Below are positions 33,317-42,799 of a stretch of DNA of 64,000 nt, piece by piece (within the stretch, counting starts at the first letter, position 1; each line of letters opens with the position of its first letter). The stretch is from Desulfobacterium sp. Its GTDB lineage: Bacteria > Desulfobacterota > Desulfobacteria > Desulfobacterales > Desulfobacteraceae. Under the pieces are notes generated by a model. That model ran no database searches. It had not been told where the DNA came from and saw only the letters and a list, made by a program, of their open reading frames with translations. A program made the position numbers and the translations under genes. The DNA is taken from the NCBI GenBank assembly GCA_030145245.1, contig JAQYWC010000071.1:62001-126000 (forward strand), in the 5' to 3' direction.

Positions 33317-35251
33317 ATGAAAACAAGCGATCCCAATTTTTTCACCACCCCCATCTACTATGTCAATGCCAAGCCCCATCTTGGGCACGCCTATACCACC
33401 ATTGCAGTGGACGTTGCCGCCCGCTACAGCCGAATGTGTTCAAAGGATACCTACTTTCTCACCGGAACGGACGAACACGGTGACAAGATAGCCGAGGCTG
33501 CAGACCGGGAGAGCACCACGCCAAAGGCCTATGCCGACAAGATCAGCCAGCGGTTCCAGGACCTGTGGCCAAAGCTGAACATCAGCAACGACCACTTTAT
33601 CAGGACCACAGACCCCGATCACATCAAGGTGGTGAAGGGGCTTCTGTCCAAGATCCACGAGGCAGGGGACATCTACTTCAGCGAATACGAAGGGATCTAC
33701 TGCTTCGGGTGTGAACGCTTCTACCAGGAGCGGGAGCTTGTGGACGGCAAATGTCCGGACCACGGCACGGTGCCGGAAACCATCAAGGAGTCCAACTACT
33801 TTTTCCGCATGAGCAAATACCAGGAGTGGCTCATTGATTACATCAACAGCAACCCCGGCTTCATCCGGCCCGAACGCTACAAAAATGAAATCCTCTCCTT
33901 TCTCAAGGAGCCCCTGGAGGACCTTTGCATCTCAAGGCCCAAATCACGGCTCACCTGGGGCATCACCCTCCCCTTTGACCAGGATTATGTCACCTATGTG
34001 TGGTTCGACGCCCTGACCAACTACCTCTCGGCCCTGGGGTATCCTGACGGAGAGCTGTTCAACCGCTTCTGGCCCAACACCCGCCATTTTGTTGCCAAGG
34101 ATATCATTAAACCCCACGGCATCTACTGGCCCTGCATGCTCAAGGCGGCCGGCATCGAGCCTTACCACAGCCTCAATGTCCACGGCTTCTGGAACGTGGG
34201 CGGATCCAAGATGTCAAAGAGCATCGGCAACGTCACCGATCCTGTGGAGGTGACCGACACCTACGGCACGGACAGCTTCAGGTACTTTCTCATGCGGGAG
34301 ATGGTGTTCGGCCTGGACTCCAACTTTACCGAGGACACAATTGTCCAGCGGATCAACTCAGACCTTGCCAACGACCTTGGCAACCTCTTTTCCAGGGTGG
34401 TCTCCATGGTCCACCGCTACTTTGACGGAAGCACCCCCGGGTTTGATGCTGCACTTGACAAGGAGCTCACCCTCAAACCCCAGGCGGACAAATGCGTCGA
34501 AAACTATAACCGCTTCATGGAAAACACGGAGTTCCACAAGGCCGTCATTGCCGTGTGGGAGTTCATCAGCACCATGAACAAGTATATCGACACCCAGGCG
34601 CCCTGGACCCTTGCAAAGGACGAGGAAAAAGCACCGGCACTGGAAACGGTCATGTACAACCTTGTGGAAGGATTGAGAACGGTTGCCAGCCTGATCTATC
34701 CCATCATGCCCGAAACGTCGGTCAGGATGCGGACCCTCCTCAACATCAAAATGCCTGCCGACCGGGAGTTCCACACCATGGAGGAGATTACCCCCTGGCA
34801 CCAGACAACCGCCGGCACCGTCATTGAGAAGGCACCTGTCCTGTTTCCAAGGATCGATGTCAAGGTGGTGGAAAAAGCCGCCCCAAAAAAAGCGCCGGCT
34901 AAAAAGAAAGCCCAGGCCCTGAAACCCGAGATCACCATCGACGATTTTGCAAAGATCGATCTTCGGAGCGGAACCGTTATTTCGGCTGAAAAGATCAAAA
35001 AATCCAACAAGCTGCTCAAGCTCAGGGTGGACCTGGGTGAGGAAGAACCCCGCCAGGTGATCGCAGGCATAGCAAAAGACTATGACCCCGACCAGATTAT
35101 CGGCAAAAGTGTTGTCGTGGTTGCCAACCTGGCCCCTGCCAAGCTCATGGGAGAGACCTCCCAGGGGATGGTGCTTGCGGCAAACGACGGCAAAAGCCTC
35201 GCCCTGACCGGATTCGACAAAACGGTCAACCCGGGAAACCAGATAAAATAG
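33317..35251 (+). CDS. metG: Methionyl-tRNA synthetase with C-terminal tRNA-binding domain
   Basis: 644 residues. The class I motifs are intact: HLGH in KPHLGHAYTT (~18) and KMSKS in GGSKMSKSIGN (~297). One zinc knuckle is present (CFGCERF and CPDHG). After the anticodon-binding domain comes a lysine-rich linker and a Trbp111/Arc1p-type tRNA-binding domain (about 540-644; DFAKIDLRSGTVIS, ANLAPAKLMGETSQGM). Its intact catalytic motifs contrast with the CysRS-like domain at 25114. Confidence 0.96.
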   Translation: MKTSDPNFFTTPIYYVNAKPHLGHAYTTIAVDVAARYSRMCSKDTYFLTGTDEHGDKIAEAADRESTTPKAYADKISQRFQDLWPKLNISNDHFIRTTDPDHIKVVKGLLSKIHEAGDIYFSEYEGIYCFGCERFYQERELVDGKCPDHGTVPETIKESNYFFRMSKYQEWLIDYINSNPGFIRPERYKNEILSFLKEPLEDLCISRPKSRLTWGITLPFDQDYVTYVWFDALTNYLSALGYPDGELFNRFWPNTRHFVAKDIIKPHGIYWPCMLKAAGIEPYHSLNVHGFWNVGGSKMSKSIGNVTDPVEVTDTYGTDSFRYFLMREMVFGLDSNFTEDTIVQRINSDLANDLGNLFSRVVSMVHRYFDGSTPGFDAALDKELTLKPQADKCVENYNRFMENTEFHKAVIAVWEFISTMNKYIDTQAPWTLAKDEEKAPALETVMYNLVEGLRTVASLIYPIMPETSVRMRTLLNIKMPADREFHTMEEITPWHQTTAGTVIEKAPVLFPRIDVKVVEKAAPKKAPAKKKAQALKPEITIDDFAKIDLRSGTVISAEKIKKSNKLLKLRVDLGEEEPRQVIAGIAKDYDPDQIIGKSVVVVANLAPAKLMGETSQGMVLAANDGKSLALTGFDKTVNPGNQIK

Positions 35252-35266
35252 GATTGGGGAGAGCGG

Positions 35267-36673
35267 TTGCATAATCACACCAAAAACACCAGCTGGCGGG
35301 AGTTCCAGTCAGAAATACACCTTGAGAATCGAAGGAAAAGAAACCTTTCCCGGATTTTCAAGCTACTCCTTCTTGTCCTGATCTGTGTAGGAACCATGAT
35401 GGGCATCACCAAGGCAAACATCCCCAGCCTGCCGAATATCATGGATATGGTGAAGCAAAAGCTTCCCCTTGACGCCCTGCTGCAAAAGGGGGAACAAAAG
35501 GTTGAGGAGGAAGCACCGCTCCCCGGTTTAACACGGAAGGATCTCAAGGAACTCCTGGATCCTTCCCTGCTGTTCAATACCGAAACATCCACCATTGTGG
35601 TGAACCGTGATGTTGACCGCTATACCATAGAAACCAGCCTTGATCCTTCGTTTCAACGGTTTCTCACAACCAAGCTTGACCGGCTCAAGACCCTTACCCG
35701 GGGAAAACCCCAGCGCATCGGCCTGGTGGCCATGGATCCCGGCACAGGAAAGATCCTTGCCATGGCAGGGTTTGATCTTGCCGATCCCAAGGCCAACCCC
35801 TGCACCATGGGAAACTATCCGGCCGCAAGCGTCTTTAAAATAGTGACGGCCTCGGCAGCCGTGGAAAGCATGGGATACACCCCCCGGACCCCCATGTACT
35901 TCAACGGCGGGAAATACACCCTTTACAAACGGCAGCTCAAGGACAAGAAAAACCGCTACACCACCCGGGTCACCCTTGGCAAGGCCTTTGCGGAATCGAT
36001 CAACCCTGTGTTCGGCAAGATCGCATCCACCCGGCTTGAGAAAGAGAAACTCCGGCACTACGCCACCACATTCGGGTTCAACCAGGAGATGGATTCGGAT
36101 TTCCCCTTTGATTCCGGAAAAATTCTTATCAAAGACAACGCCTACCAGCTGGCAGAGGTGGGATGCGGGTTTAACAAGACAACCACCATCTCCCCCATTT
36201 TTGGCGCCATGCTCTCCGCCACCATTGTCAACCAGGGCAAGCCCCCCCTGCCCTCACTTGTAAAAACGGTTACCGACGCAAACGGCTCGGTGATTTACAC
36301 AAATAAGCCGCCCATCTTCAGAAAGGCCGTTGATCCAAAGACTGCCCAAGCCATCATGACCATGATGGAAAAAACCATCACCTCGGGTACGGCCAGTAAA
36401 TCCTTCAGAAGGTTCAAGCGGGATTCAACCCTCTCAAAACTTGAAATCGGTGGCAAAACCGGATCTCTCTACAACAAGGACAACACTGTCAAGTACGACT
36501 GGTTCACCGGATTTGCCAAGGATAAAAACGGGGACAAAGCCCTGGCCCTGGCCGTGGTTGTCGGTCACAGAAAATACATCGGCACCCGGGCGGCAAGCTA
36601 CGGTAAAATGATGTTCAAGCACTATTTCAAATCCTATTTTGCATCAAACAAAAATACGATCAACAACGGTTAA
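35267..36673 (+). CDS. Penicillin-binding protein, transpeptidase domain only
   Basis: 468 residues from a TTG start preceded by GGGGAGAG. One membrane segment (about 30-47) is followed by a short linker and a transpeptidase domain with the three active-site motifs: SVFK (~188), SIN (~243) and KTGS (~397). It is shorter than class B PBP2 or PBP3 because the N-terminal dimerisation module is nearly absent, and no glycosyltransferase domain exists. It should cross-link peptidoglycan or act as a carboxypeptidase or sensor-like PBP. The large GlmS-like gene starts 20 bp downstream. Confidence 0.85.
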   Translation: MHNHTKNTSWREFQSEIHLENRRKRNLSRIFKLLLLVLICVGTMMGITKANIPSLPNIMDMVKQKLPLDALLQKGEQKVEEEAPLPGLTRKDLKELLDPSLLFNTETSTIVVNRDVDRYTIETSLDPSFQRFLTTKLDRLKTLTRGKPQRIGLVAMDPGTGKILAMAGFDLADPKANPCTMGNYPAASVFKIVTASAAVESMGYTPRTPMYFNGGKYTLYKRQLKDKKNRYTTRVTLGKAFAESINPVFGKIASTRLEKEKLRHYATTFGFNQEMDSDFPFDSGKILIKDNAYQLAEVGCGFNKTTTISPIFGAMLSATIVNQGKPPLPSLVKTVTDANGSVIYTNKPPIFRKAVDPKTAQAIMTMMEKTITSGTASKSFRRFKRDSTLSKLEIGGKTGSLYNKDNTVKYDWFTGFAKDKNGDKALALAVVVGHRKYIGTRAASYGKMMFKHYFKSYFASNKNTINNG

Positions 36674-36693
36674 AATCCTGAAACGGAGGAACC

Positions 36694-39600
36694 ATGCCAT
36701 TTCCAATACTGAACCGTTCCATGCTGAAGAAAAGCATTTCACGACTCCTTTCCACATCCATCCAGTTCGGAAAATCCCCGGACCGTGCAAAGGAAAACAG
36801 CCTGATTCTGTTTCCGGTTCGACCCAACACGTTCTGCTGCGGGCTGTCGTCCCTTGTGAGCTACAAAGGCGTTAGCGCTTCCCCGGAAGAGACAGACCTT
36901 CGTTCCATGGAACAAGATATCGACATCCTCCGGGAGAGTTCGCTGACCGCCTGCCTTTCCAAGGGGCTCGACCTTGGGGAGAGCTATCTGGGTGGCGAAG
37001 AGCGTCTCTCCCTCTTTCTGGAACTGGCCCACACCCTTCGAAGGAAAGGGCCGTTTTACGACCTCTATTCCAGCCAATCCAGGGAAAAAGAGCTGAAAAC
37101 CATCCTGGAAGCGCTGGGAGCCCTCCTCATCCAGGAGAAGAGCGAGCTCAAACAGCGGATGGCCGACCTTGCCGCCAAGGAAGTAGACACCGTGGCCCCG
37201 AGATTAGACAAACTCCAGGACATCATCTGGTGCCTTGAAAAAGAGGTGCTGGAAAACCTCGAGAGAATCCGTGACCTTGCCCTGTTCTCCTCCAATCCCG
37301 GAACAAAAGAGCAGATCACGATTTTCAAGAAGATCAATGCCGTGCTCAACAGCATAGACCGCCTGGAGGTGAGGGGCAGGGATTCTGCCGGGATCTCCCT
37401 TCTCTTTGTCTTTTCCAAGGAAGAATTTGAAGGTTTCCGGGACCAGCTTGTCAAGGCAGGCCTTGGCGACCAGCTGAAGCAGAGAACCAACAGGACGGTT
37501 CTCACCAACAACAGCATCACGGTCCACGACACCAATGACGACGATGGGAAACACCTTGTCAGCATTGCCATTGTCTATAAATTTGCCGCCGAGATCGGCG
37601 CCCTGGGGGACAATGTCTCCTTTCTCCGAAGCCAGATCAGAAACGACCAGATCCTCCAGATTCTGACCAAGGCAGACGCCTTGTTCAACACGGTATCGGC
37701 CCACACCCGATGGGCGTCGGTGGGAGACATCTCCGAAGCCAACTGTCATCCCGTGGACAACGTGCCAACGGACAAGGAGATCGAAAAGAGCGGCATCATC
37801 CATGTCAGTCTGAACGGTGATATCGACAACTACCTGGAACTCAAGACCGACTATGAAAACAGGTACGACGCCATAGCCCCTGATATCACCACGGACACCA
37901 AGATCATCCCCCTTGAGATCGAGCATTTTCTGAGGCAGGGAGAGACCGTGGAAGAGGCCTTCAGGCTGGCCGTCAATGAGTTCAAAGGCTCCCATGCCAT
38001 CAGCATGCACACCGACCTTGCCCCGGGCAAGCTCTTCCTGGCCCAGAAGGGCAGCGGCCAGGCCCTGTTCATCGGCCTGGGCCCGGACCACTACATTGCG
38101 GCATCGGAACTCTATGGTCTTGTGGAAGAAACCCAGACCTTTCTCAAGCTCAATGGCGAAAAAGCGGGTCAGATCATGATCCTGGACCAGAACTCCACAG
38201 GAGGACTCACAGGCCTCAGTTCACGTGCCTATGACGGCACCCCCATCGAGCTCAGCCAGAACGACATCCAGACCAGTGAAATCACCGGAAGGGACATCGA
38301 CCGCCAGAACTACCCCCACTACTTTTTAAAGGAGATCTCCGAGGCCCCGACCTCCGTGGAAATGACCCTGCAAAACAAGTGGAAAACCTGCCCAGATACC
38401 GCCCTCTACACCACAATTCTGGACCGGTCTGTCATTCCCGCATTCCTTGAAGAGGAACTGAAACAGGGAAAAATCAAGCGGATCTACTTCATCGGCCAGG
38501 GAACGGCAGGGGTCGCAGCCCAGGGCTGCGCCGACATCCTCGCCTCCTATCTTGCCGATACCAGCATCCAGATCCGGGCCCTGAAATCCTCTGAGCTATC
38601 GGGCTTCTCCATCCGGGGAAAGGACGGGGATACCGACTCCATGGCCGAAGACCTGGTGGTGGCCATCAGCCAGTCAGGCACCACCACCGATACCAACCGG
38701 ACCGTGGACATGGTGAAATCCAGAGGCGCCCGGACCCTTGCCATTGTCAATCGCAGGGATTCGGACCTCACCTTTAAGACAGACGGCGTTCTCTATACAA
38801 GCAGCGGCAGGGACATTGAGATGTCCGTTGCCTCCACCAAGGCCTTCTACTCCCAGATCACTGCCGGCGCCATACTCGGTCTTCACATGGCCGCCATGGT
38901 GGGAGCGATAACAGAGGAGAGAATCACCGAAGAGATCAACGAGCTTGTCACCCTGCCGGACAAGATGCGAAAGATCCTCTCCATGAAGGAGGAGATCGGC
39001 CGTTCGGCCAAGCGACTGTCCGTTCAAAAGAACTACTGGGCCACCGTAGGCAGCGGCTCCAACAAAACGTCGGCCGACGAGATCCGGATCAAACTGTCCG
39101 AGCTATGCTACAAGACCATCTCATCGGACTTTGTCGAGGACAAGAAGCACATTGATCTCTCATCCGAGCCCCTGATCCTCATCTGTGCCGCCGGAACGAG
39201 GGAGAGCGTGCTCGGGGACATCATCAAAGACACCGCCATCTTCCACGCCCACAAGGCCGCTCCCGTGGTGATCACCAACGAGGGAGAAAACCGGTTTGAT
39301 CCATACAGCATGGACGTGTTCAAGGTGCCCCGCACCGGAGAACACCTGGCGCCGATCCTCAACACCCTGGTGGGTCACATCTGGGGCTACTATGCCGCCC
39401 TTGCCATCAACGAAGGCTCGGAGTTCATGTACACCGCCAGAAACGAGATCAAGGAGCTCCTGGATGAATTTACCAGCATGGGACGAGATATCTATGAGGT
39501 GATTCTTGAGAAGCGGTTCAGGGAGAGCATTGCCGGGTTCTACGCCGATTTTTCAAAACGGCGCAGGGAAAAGCGGTTTCCGGCCGCCCTGGGGCTTGAC

Positions 39601-40413
39601 AACGCCACCAACATCACCCTGCTTTTGAAATATCTTTCAGGCCGCCTGCCCGTGTCCGACTTTGAGATGGATTTTGCCGAAAAGGGCACCCCTGCCAACA
39701 TGCTGAACGCGTTCTTCGAAAACATGGGGGAATCCATCAACACCATGGCAAGGCCGGTGGACGCCATCAAGCACCAGGCAAAGACCGTCACCGTGGGCAC
39801 CAGCAGAATCAGTGAAACCTTTGAAGGCATCGTGTTTGACGAACTTGCAGCCCACGGTATCACCATTGCCCAGCTGACCAACAGGAACGTCATGGTGCTG
39901 AAAAACCTCCAGCAGGTGGTTTCCGAAATCAAGGGGGGCCTTTTCTACAAAATTTCCGGCCTCAACCTCCTTGGCGAGCCTTCAGCCGAAACAAGGATCC
40001 AGGTTGCCAAAAAAACCGGCAATCTTGCCGGCGAAGTCTCCAGGGTGGAGAACGACCACCAGCTCAAGGGAACCAAGCACATCATCGTAAGGGAGGGCAA
40101 CGTCTATATCGGCAAAGGCCGTAAAGACAACAAGAGCATCCTCGTGATACCCGTGCTCTCATCCTCGGCCCACACCTCATCCACCATCGAGCACATCCTC
40201 TCCCTGAACGTGGGATTCAAGGCGGCGGATCAGGTGTCCCTCATGAAAAAGACCAAGGCCCTTGGGGGAAAATACACCCGGATAAAAGATATCATCCTCG
40301 AATCCTCGGACATCCCCAAATGGGACGACAAGCTCCTTGACCTTGTGAGCATCGACACCCTGTTCGGCGACTCGGCCGAGAAGATCGCAGAGCAGATCGA
40401 AGCCAGGGCATAA
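36694..40413 (+). CDS. Giant GlmS-like protein: GATase-II plus double SIS plus extra domain
   Basis: 1239 residues, about twice GlmS, with a strong GGAGG before the ATG. Glutamine amidotransferase features are split: Cys49-Gly50 (FCCGLSSL), a ~170-residue helical insertion, RGRDSAG (~227), HTRWASVGDIS (~340) and VSLNGDIDNYLELK (~371). Two SIS domains follow (FIGQGTAGVAAQG ~598; ISQSGTT ~657; GSGSNKTSADEIRIKLSELCY ~786), then ~290 residues of extension with no GlmS-like tail. Cys49 would need removal of a 48-residue propeptide, as in other Ntn amidotransferases. Glucosamine-6-phosphate formation is possible but unproven. It follows a PBP gene, which suggests a wall-related role. Confidence 0.85.
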   Translation: MPFPILNRSMLKKSISRLLSTSIQFGKSPDRAKENSLILFPVRPNTFCCGLSSLVSYKGVSASPEETDLRSMEQDIDILRESSLTACLSKGLDLGESYLGGEERLSLFLELAHTLRRKGPFYDLYSSQSREKELKTILEALGALLIQEKSELKQRMADLAAKEVDTVAPRLDKLQDIIWCLEKEVLENLERIRDLALFSSNPGTKEQITIFKKINAVLNSIDRLEVRGRDSAGISLLFVFSKEEFEGFRDQLVKAGLGDQLKQRTNRTVLTNNSITVHDTNDDDGKHLVSIAIVYKFAAEIGALGDNVSFLRSQIRNDQILQILTKADALFNTVSAHTRWASVGDISEANCHPVDNVPTDKEIEKSGIIHVSLNGDIDNYLELKTDYENRYDAIAPDITTDTKIIPLEIEHFLRQGETVEEAFRLAVNEFKGSHAISMHTDLAPGKLFLAQKGSGQALFIGLGPDHYIAASELYGLVEETQTFLKLNGEKAGQIMILDQNSTGGLTGLSSRAYDGTPIELSQNDIQTSEITGRDIDRQNYPHYFLKEISEAPTSVEMTLQNKWKTCPDTALYTTILDRSVIPAFLEEELKQGKIKRIYFIGQGTAGVAAQGCADILASYLADTSIQIRALKSSELSGFSIRGKDGDTDSMAEDLVVAISQSGTTTDTNRTVDMVKSRGARTLAIVNRRDSDLTFKTDGVLYTSSGRDIEMSVASTKAFYSQITAGAILGLHMAAMVGAITEERITEEINELVTLPDKMRKILSMKEEIGRSAKRLSVQKNYWATVGSGSNKTSADEIRIKLSELCYKTISSDFVEDKKHIDLSSEPLILICAAGTRESVLGDIIKDTAIFHAHKAAPVVITNEGENRFDPYSMDVFKVPRTGEHLAPILNTLVGHIWGYYAALAINEGSEFMYTARNEIKELLDEFTSMGRDIYEVILEKRFRESIAGFYADFSKRRREKRFPAALGLDNATNITLLLKYLSGRLPVSDFEMDFAEKGTPANMLNAFFENMGESINTMARPVDAIKHQAKTVTVGTSRISETFEGIVFDELAAHGITIAQLTNRNVMVLKNLQQVVSEIKGGLFYKISGLNLLGEPSAETRIQVAKKTGNLAGEVSRVENDHQLKGTKHIIVREGNVYIGKGRKDNKSILVIPVLSSSAHTSSTIEHILSLNVGFKAADQVSLMKKTKALGGKYTRIKDIILESSDIPKWDDKLLDLVSIDTLFGDSAEKIAEQIEARA

Positions 40414-40442
40414 ACCAGCGGGGTCAGGTCTGCACACTTGAC
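40411..40442 (+). repeat. Direct repeat copy 1 flanking AT-rich segment
   Basis: TAAACCAGCGGGGTCAGGTC and the next 12 nt match 43784-43815 in 31 of 32 positions. The copy begins at the stop codon of the giant GlmS-like gene and contains the left arm of the palindrome at 40420. Confidence 0.85.
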
Positions 40443-40474
40443 AGAGAATCTGTCAAAAGTGTAGACCTGACCCC
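40420..40474. repeat. GGGGTCAGG-family palindrome after the giant GlmS-like gene
   Basis: The left arm GGGGTCAGGTCTGCACACTT pairs imperfectly with a right arm ending AAGTGTAGACCTGACCCC. It lies between convergent genes (7 bp after one stop, 15 bp before the other) and likely terminates both. Confidence 0.85.
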
Positions 40475-40488
40475 TGATTTATCAGTCC

Positions 40489-42006
40489 CTATTTTTTGTC
40501 TTTAGAAAGTGTATGGACAAGGTCATTCATCTTATAAGCCATATTTCGAAGATCATCAGAACTGTTTTTCACATCCGAACTTCTTTGGGTAATGGTTTCA
40601 GCAACACTGCTGACAATTGCTATATCCGTTGCTATGTCAGATGTCACGGCAGTGCTTTCTGAGATATTCCTGCTGATTTCAGATACGCCCATATCCATCT
40701 GTTCCATGTTATTCGATATTTCGTTAACTGTTGCTGACTGTTCTTCAACAGCCGATGCAAGTGTTGTAACAATATCGTTTAATCTGTTTATAACGCCGGT
40801 TACTTCAGATATATCTTGTACCCTGTCTCCGATCGATGTCTGAATCTCGTCAACCTGACCTTTAATTTTTGACGTTGCATCCGCAGTTTGTTTTGCAAGT
40901 TCCTTAATTTCGTTTGCAACAACAGCAAAACCTTTTCCGGCTTCACCTGCTCTTGCAGCTTCAATGGTGGCATTAAGTGCAAGGAGATTTGTCTGGTCGG
41001 ATATATCAGTGATTATTCCCGTTACGCTGCCAATCTCCCCGGCTTTTCTACTTAACTCATCAATATTGCCGGAAGCATAACCTGCTTTGTTTACAGCGTT
41101 GGACATCTCATTCAATGTATCGCCAGCCCTGCCAGCTATTTCATTAATCGTTGTTACAAGCTGTTCCATCGAGGTTGAGATTGTACTCATATTATCAGAG
41201 GTTTCTTCCGTTGCAACAGCAATTGAAGCGATATTTGAGTTCATTTTCCCTGCAGCAGTTGCGACACCGTCTGACTTCGATGACATTTCTAGGGAGTCAG
41301 AATGCATATTTGTCGAAATACCGCTTAATGATTCTGATGATTCATTCAGAGCAGAAGAACTGATTGACAGTTCGGTAATGGTAATTTCCATCTGTCTTTT
41401 TTGCTTCTGAATCAAAAGGTTGTTTCTGAGTGCTGCTTTGTATGATGCACTTGAGTCTTTTGCGATGGCAAGAATTACAGACGTATACAGAGCCGTTATT
41501 CCGGCATAAGTGTATATACCGCTGATCAGTGCACCCACGAATGTTGGAAGTAACATTAATACAATAAAAGTGGTCATCATAGTAAAATCAGGCTCAAGGG
41601 TTTTAACCGCCCCGGATATAAGTCCGCATGTCATTATAAAAACATAAACAGATATAAGGGAATCAGGCCCGTAAAAGCTAACTGACATTGCGCAGAAAAT
41701 GCCCCAGATTAACGCAGAGATAGCCGTAAGAATGAAAAAAACCTGATTCCACCGGTCAGGATTATCCATGTACTTTTTCTTTACAGTTAAGGCAGCCATA
41801 ATTCTCAGACTAGAAAATAGCAGAATAATCAGAGCCATGGTGGACGTAAAAAGCTTATGGTCTTCAAAGTAGGTGGTTCCGAAAATCAGGATCAGGTATA
41901 GAACAACGTAGGTGATAACAGATTTAAGCGAATTACTGTACAGAAATTGATACGATATATGTTTAATTTCATCGACTTCGGTGTATCCCACCTCATTTCC
42001 TTCCAT
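40489..42006 (-). CDS. Methyl-accepting chemotaxis protein with six-helix membrane N-terminus
   Basis: 505 residues. The first ~190 contain about six hydrophobic segments (for example [19 protein letters not shown] and [13 protein letters not shown]) without a periplasmic ligand domain. No HAMP domain is evident. The remainder is a long coiled coil with the conserved signalling tip, here [28 protein letters not shown]. It should signal to CheA/CheW, perhaps from a membrane or redox cue. The gene is clearly more AT-rich than its neighbours and lies inside a segment flanked by direct repeats, so recent acquisition is plausible. Confidence 0.93.
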   Translation of the reverse strand: MEGNEVGYTEVDEIKHISYQFLYSNSLKSVITYVVLYLILIFGTTYFEDHKLFTSTMALIILLFSSLRIMAALTVKKKYMDNPDRWNQVFFILTAISALIWGIFCAMSVSFYGPDSLISVYVFIMTCGLISGAVKTLEPDFTMMTTFIVLMLLPTFVGALISGIYTYAGITALYTSVILAIAKDSSASYKAALRNNLLIQKQKRQMEITITELSISSSALNESSESLSGISTNMHSDSLEMSSKSDGVATAAGKMNSNIASIAVATEETSDNMSTISTSMEQLVTTINEIAGRAGDTLNEMSNAVNKAGYASGNIDELSRKAGEIGSVTGIITDISDQTNLLALNATIEAARAGEAGKGFAVVANEIKELAKQTADATSKIKGQVDEIQTSIGDRVQDISEVTGVINRLNDIVTTLASAVEEQSATVNEISNNMEQMDMGVSEISRNISESTAVTSDIATDIAIVSSVAETITQRSSDVKNSSDDLRNMAYKMNDLVHTLSKDKK

Positions 42007-42184
42007 TTTGCCTCCTGAAAAATATTCTCAACATGCACCCATATAATCGTACAGATCAAAAATTGCGACAACTTAATTCCATATCAGGTTTTCCGGTTGC
42101 TGCAAAGAACTATGGCCTAGTTCAGATAAAAAAGGATTCGAAATAGACTCAAAGAATATGGTACTGTTTCATTCAAACCGAAAA

Positions 42185-42660
42185 AACAGACCTCGGCGAA
42201 CAGCTGAAGCAGGGAACCAACCGGATGTTCCACGACGCCCATACAGACCAGGGGCAGCACCTTGAAGTCCGTCTCAATGCATTTGTCAGTATTTCTATCC
42301 CCGCCATTATTCTGGTTTATTGAACACTTCTGAACATTTATTTTTCCAGTTACCCGTCCTATTACTCCATTACTCAACGCTTGCACCTTCCGCTTCTAAA
42401 AAATCAAAGTTCGTTCACGCGGTCTGGTGATGCATATTGTACCGGTTTTTTTTACCAACAGTGGTCGAAGCATTAAGGTCTTACCCTGTAAGCAGATCAA
42501 GTTTTTGGGGGAGTTTTAATCAACGGGAAGCGGTCATGATCAAAAGGCCACTATCATCGCCCTGATTCTGAAATAAATTTTACCCCCAAGCCCACCTGCC
42601 AACCGCTGAATGCGTTCTTCAAAAACATTGGGGATCCGGTTCCACCCATATTGGGGTTGA
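42185..42660 (+). pseudogene. Decayed, internally deleted copy of the giant GlmS-like gene
   Basis: Two blocks resemble the intact gene at 36694-40413. Block one (~42189-42310) reads DLGEQLKQGTNR then HLEV, matching GLGDQLKQRTNR and HLVS at ~255-285 of the intact protein. Block two (~42538-42660) reads KATIIALILK then LNAFFKNIGD, matching NATNITLLLK and LNAFFENMGE near residues 970-1010. Roughly 680 codons between them are missing, and stop codons and frameshifts break the frame. The ~230 bp between the blocks and the flanks (42007-42184, 42661-42799) hold nothing I recognise. Confidence 0.75.
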
Positions 42661-42799
42661 CAAAAAGGAAGTTCCACTCATAGGATGGGAAGACTGTTAA
42701 GCGGCTGTTTAAGGCGTTCAAAACCTAAAACTTAACCCTTCATTAACAGAACAGTAAAATTTCCAGCATTCAATGCACAGTTCTAAATGTGAGAAAAAA

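Noticed and set aside
42117-42386. 89-codon minus-strand frame
   Set aside because: It lies antisense to the recognisable remnant of the giant GlmS-like gene and looks random.
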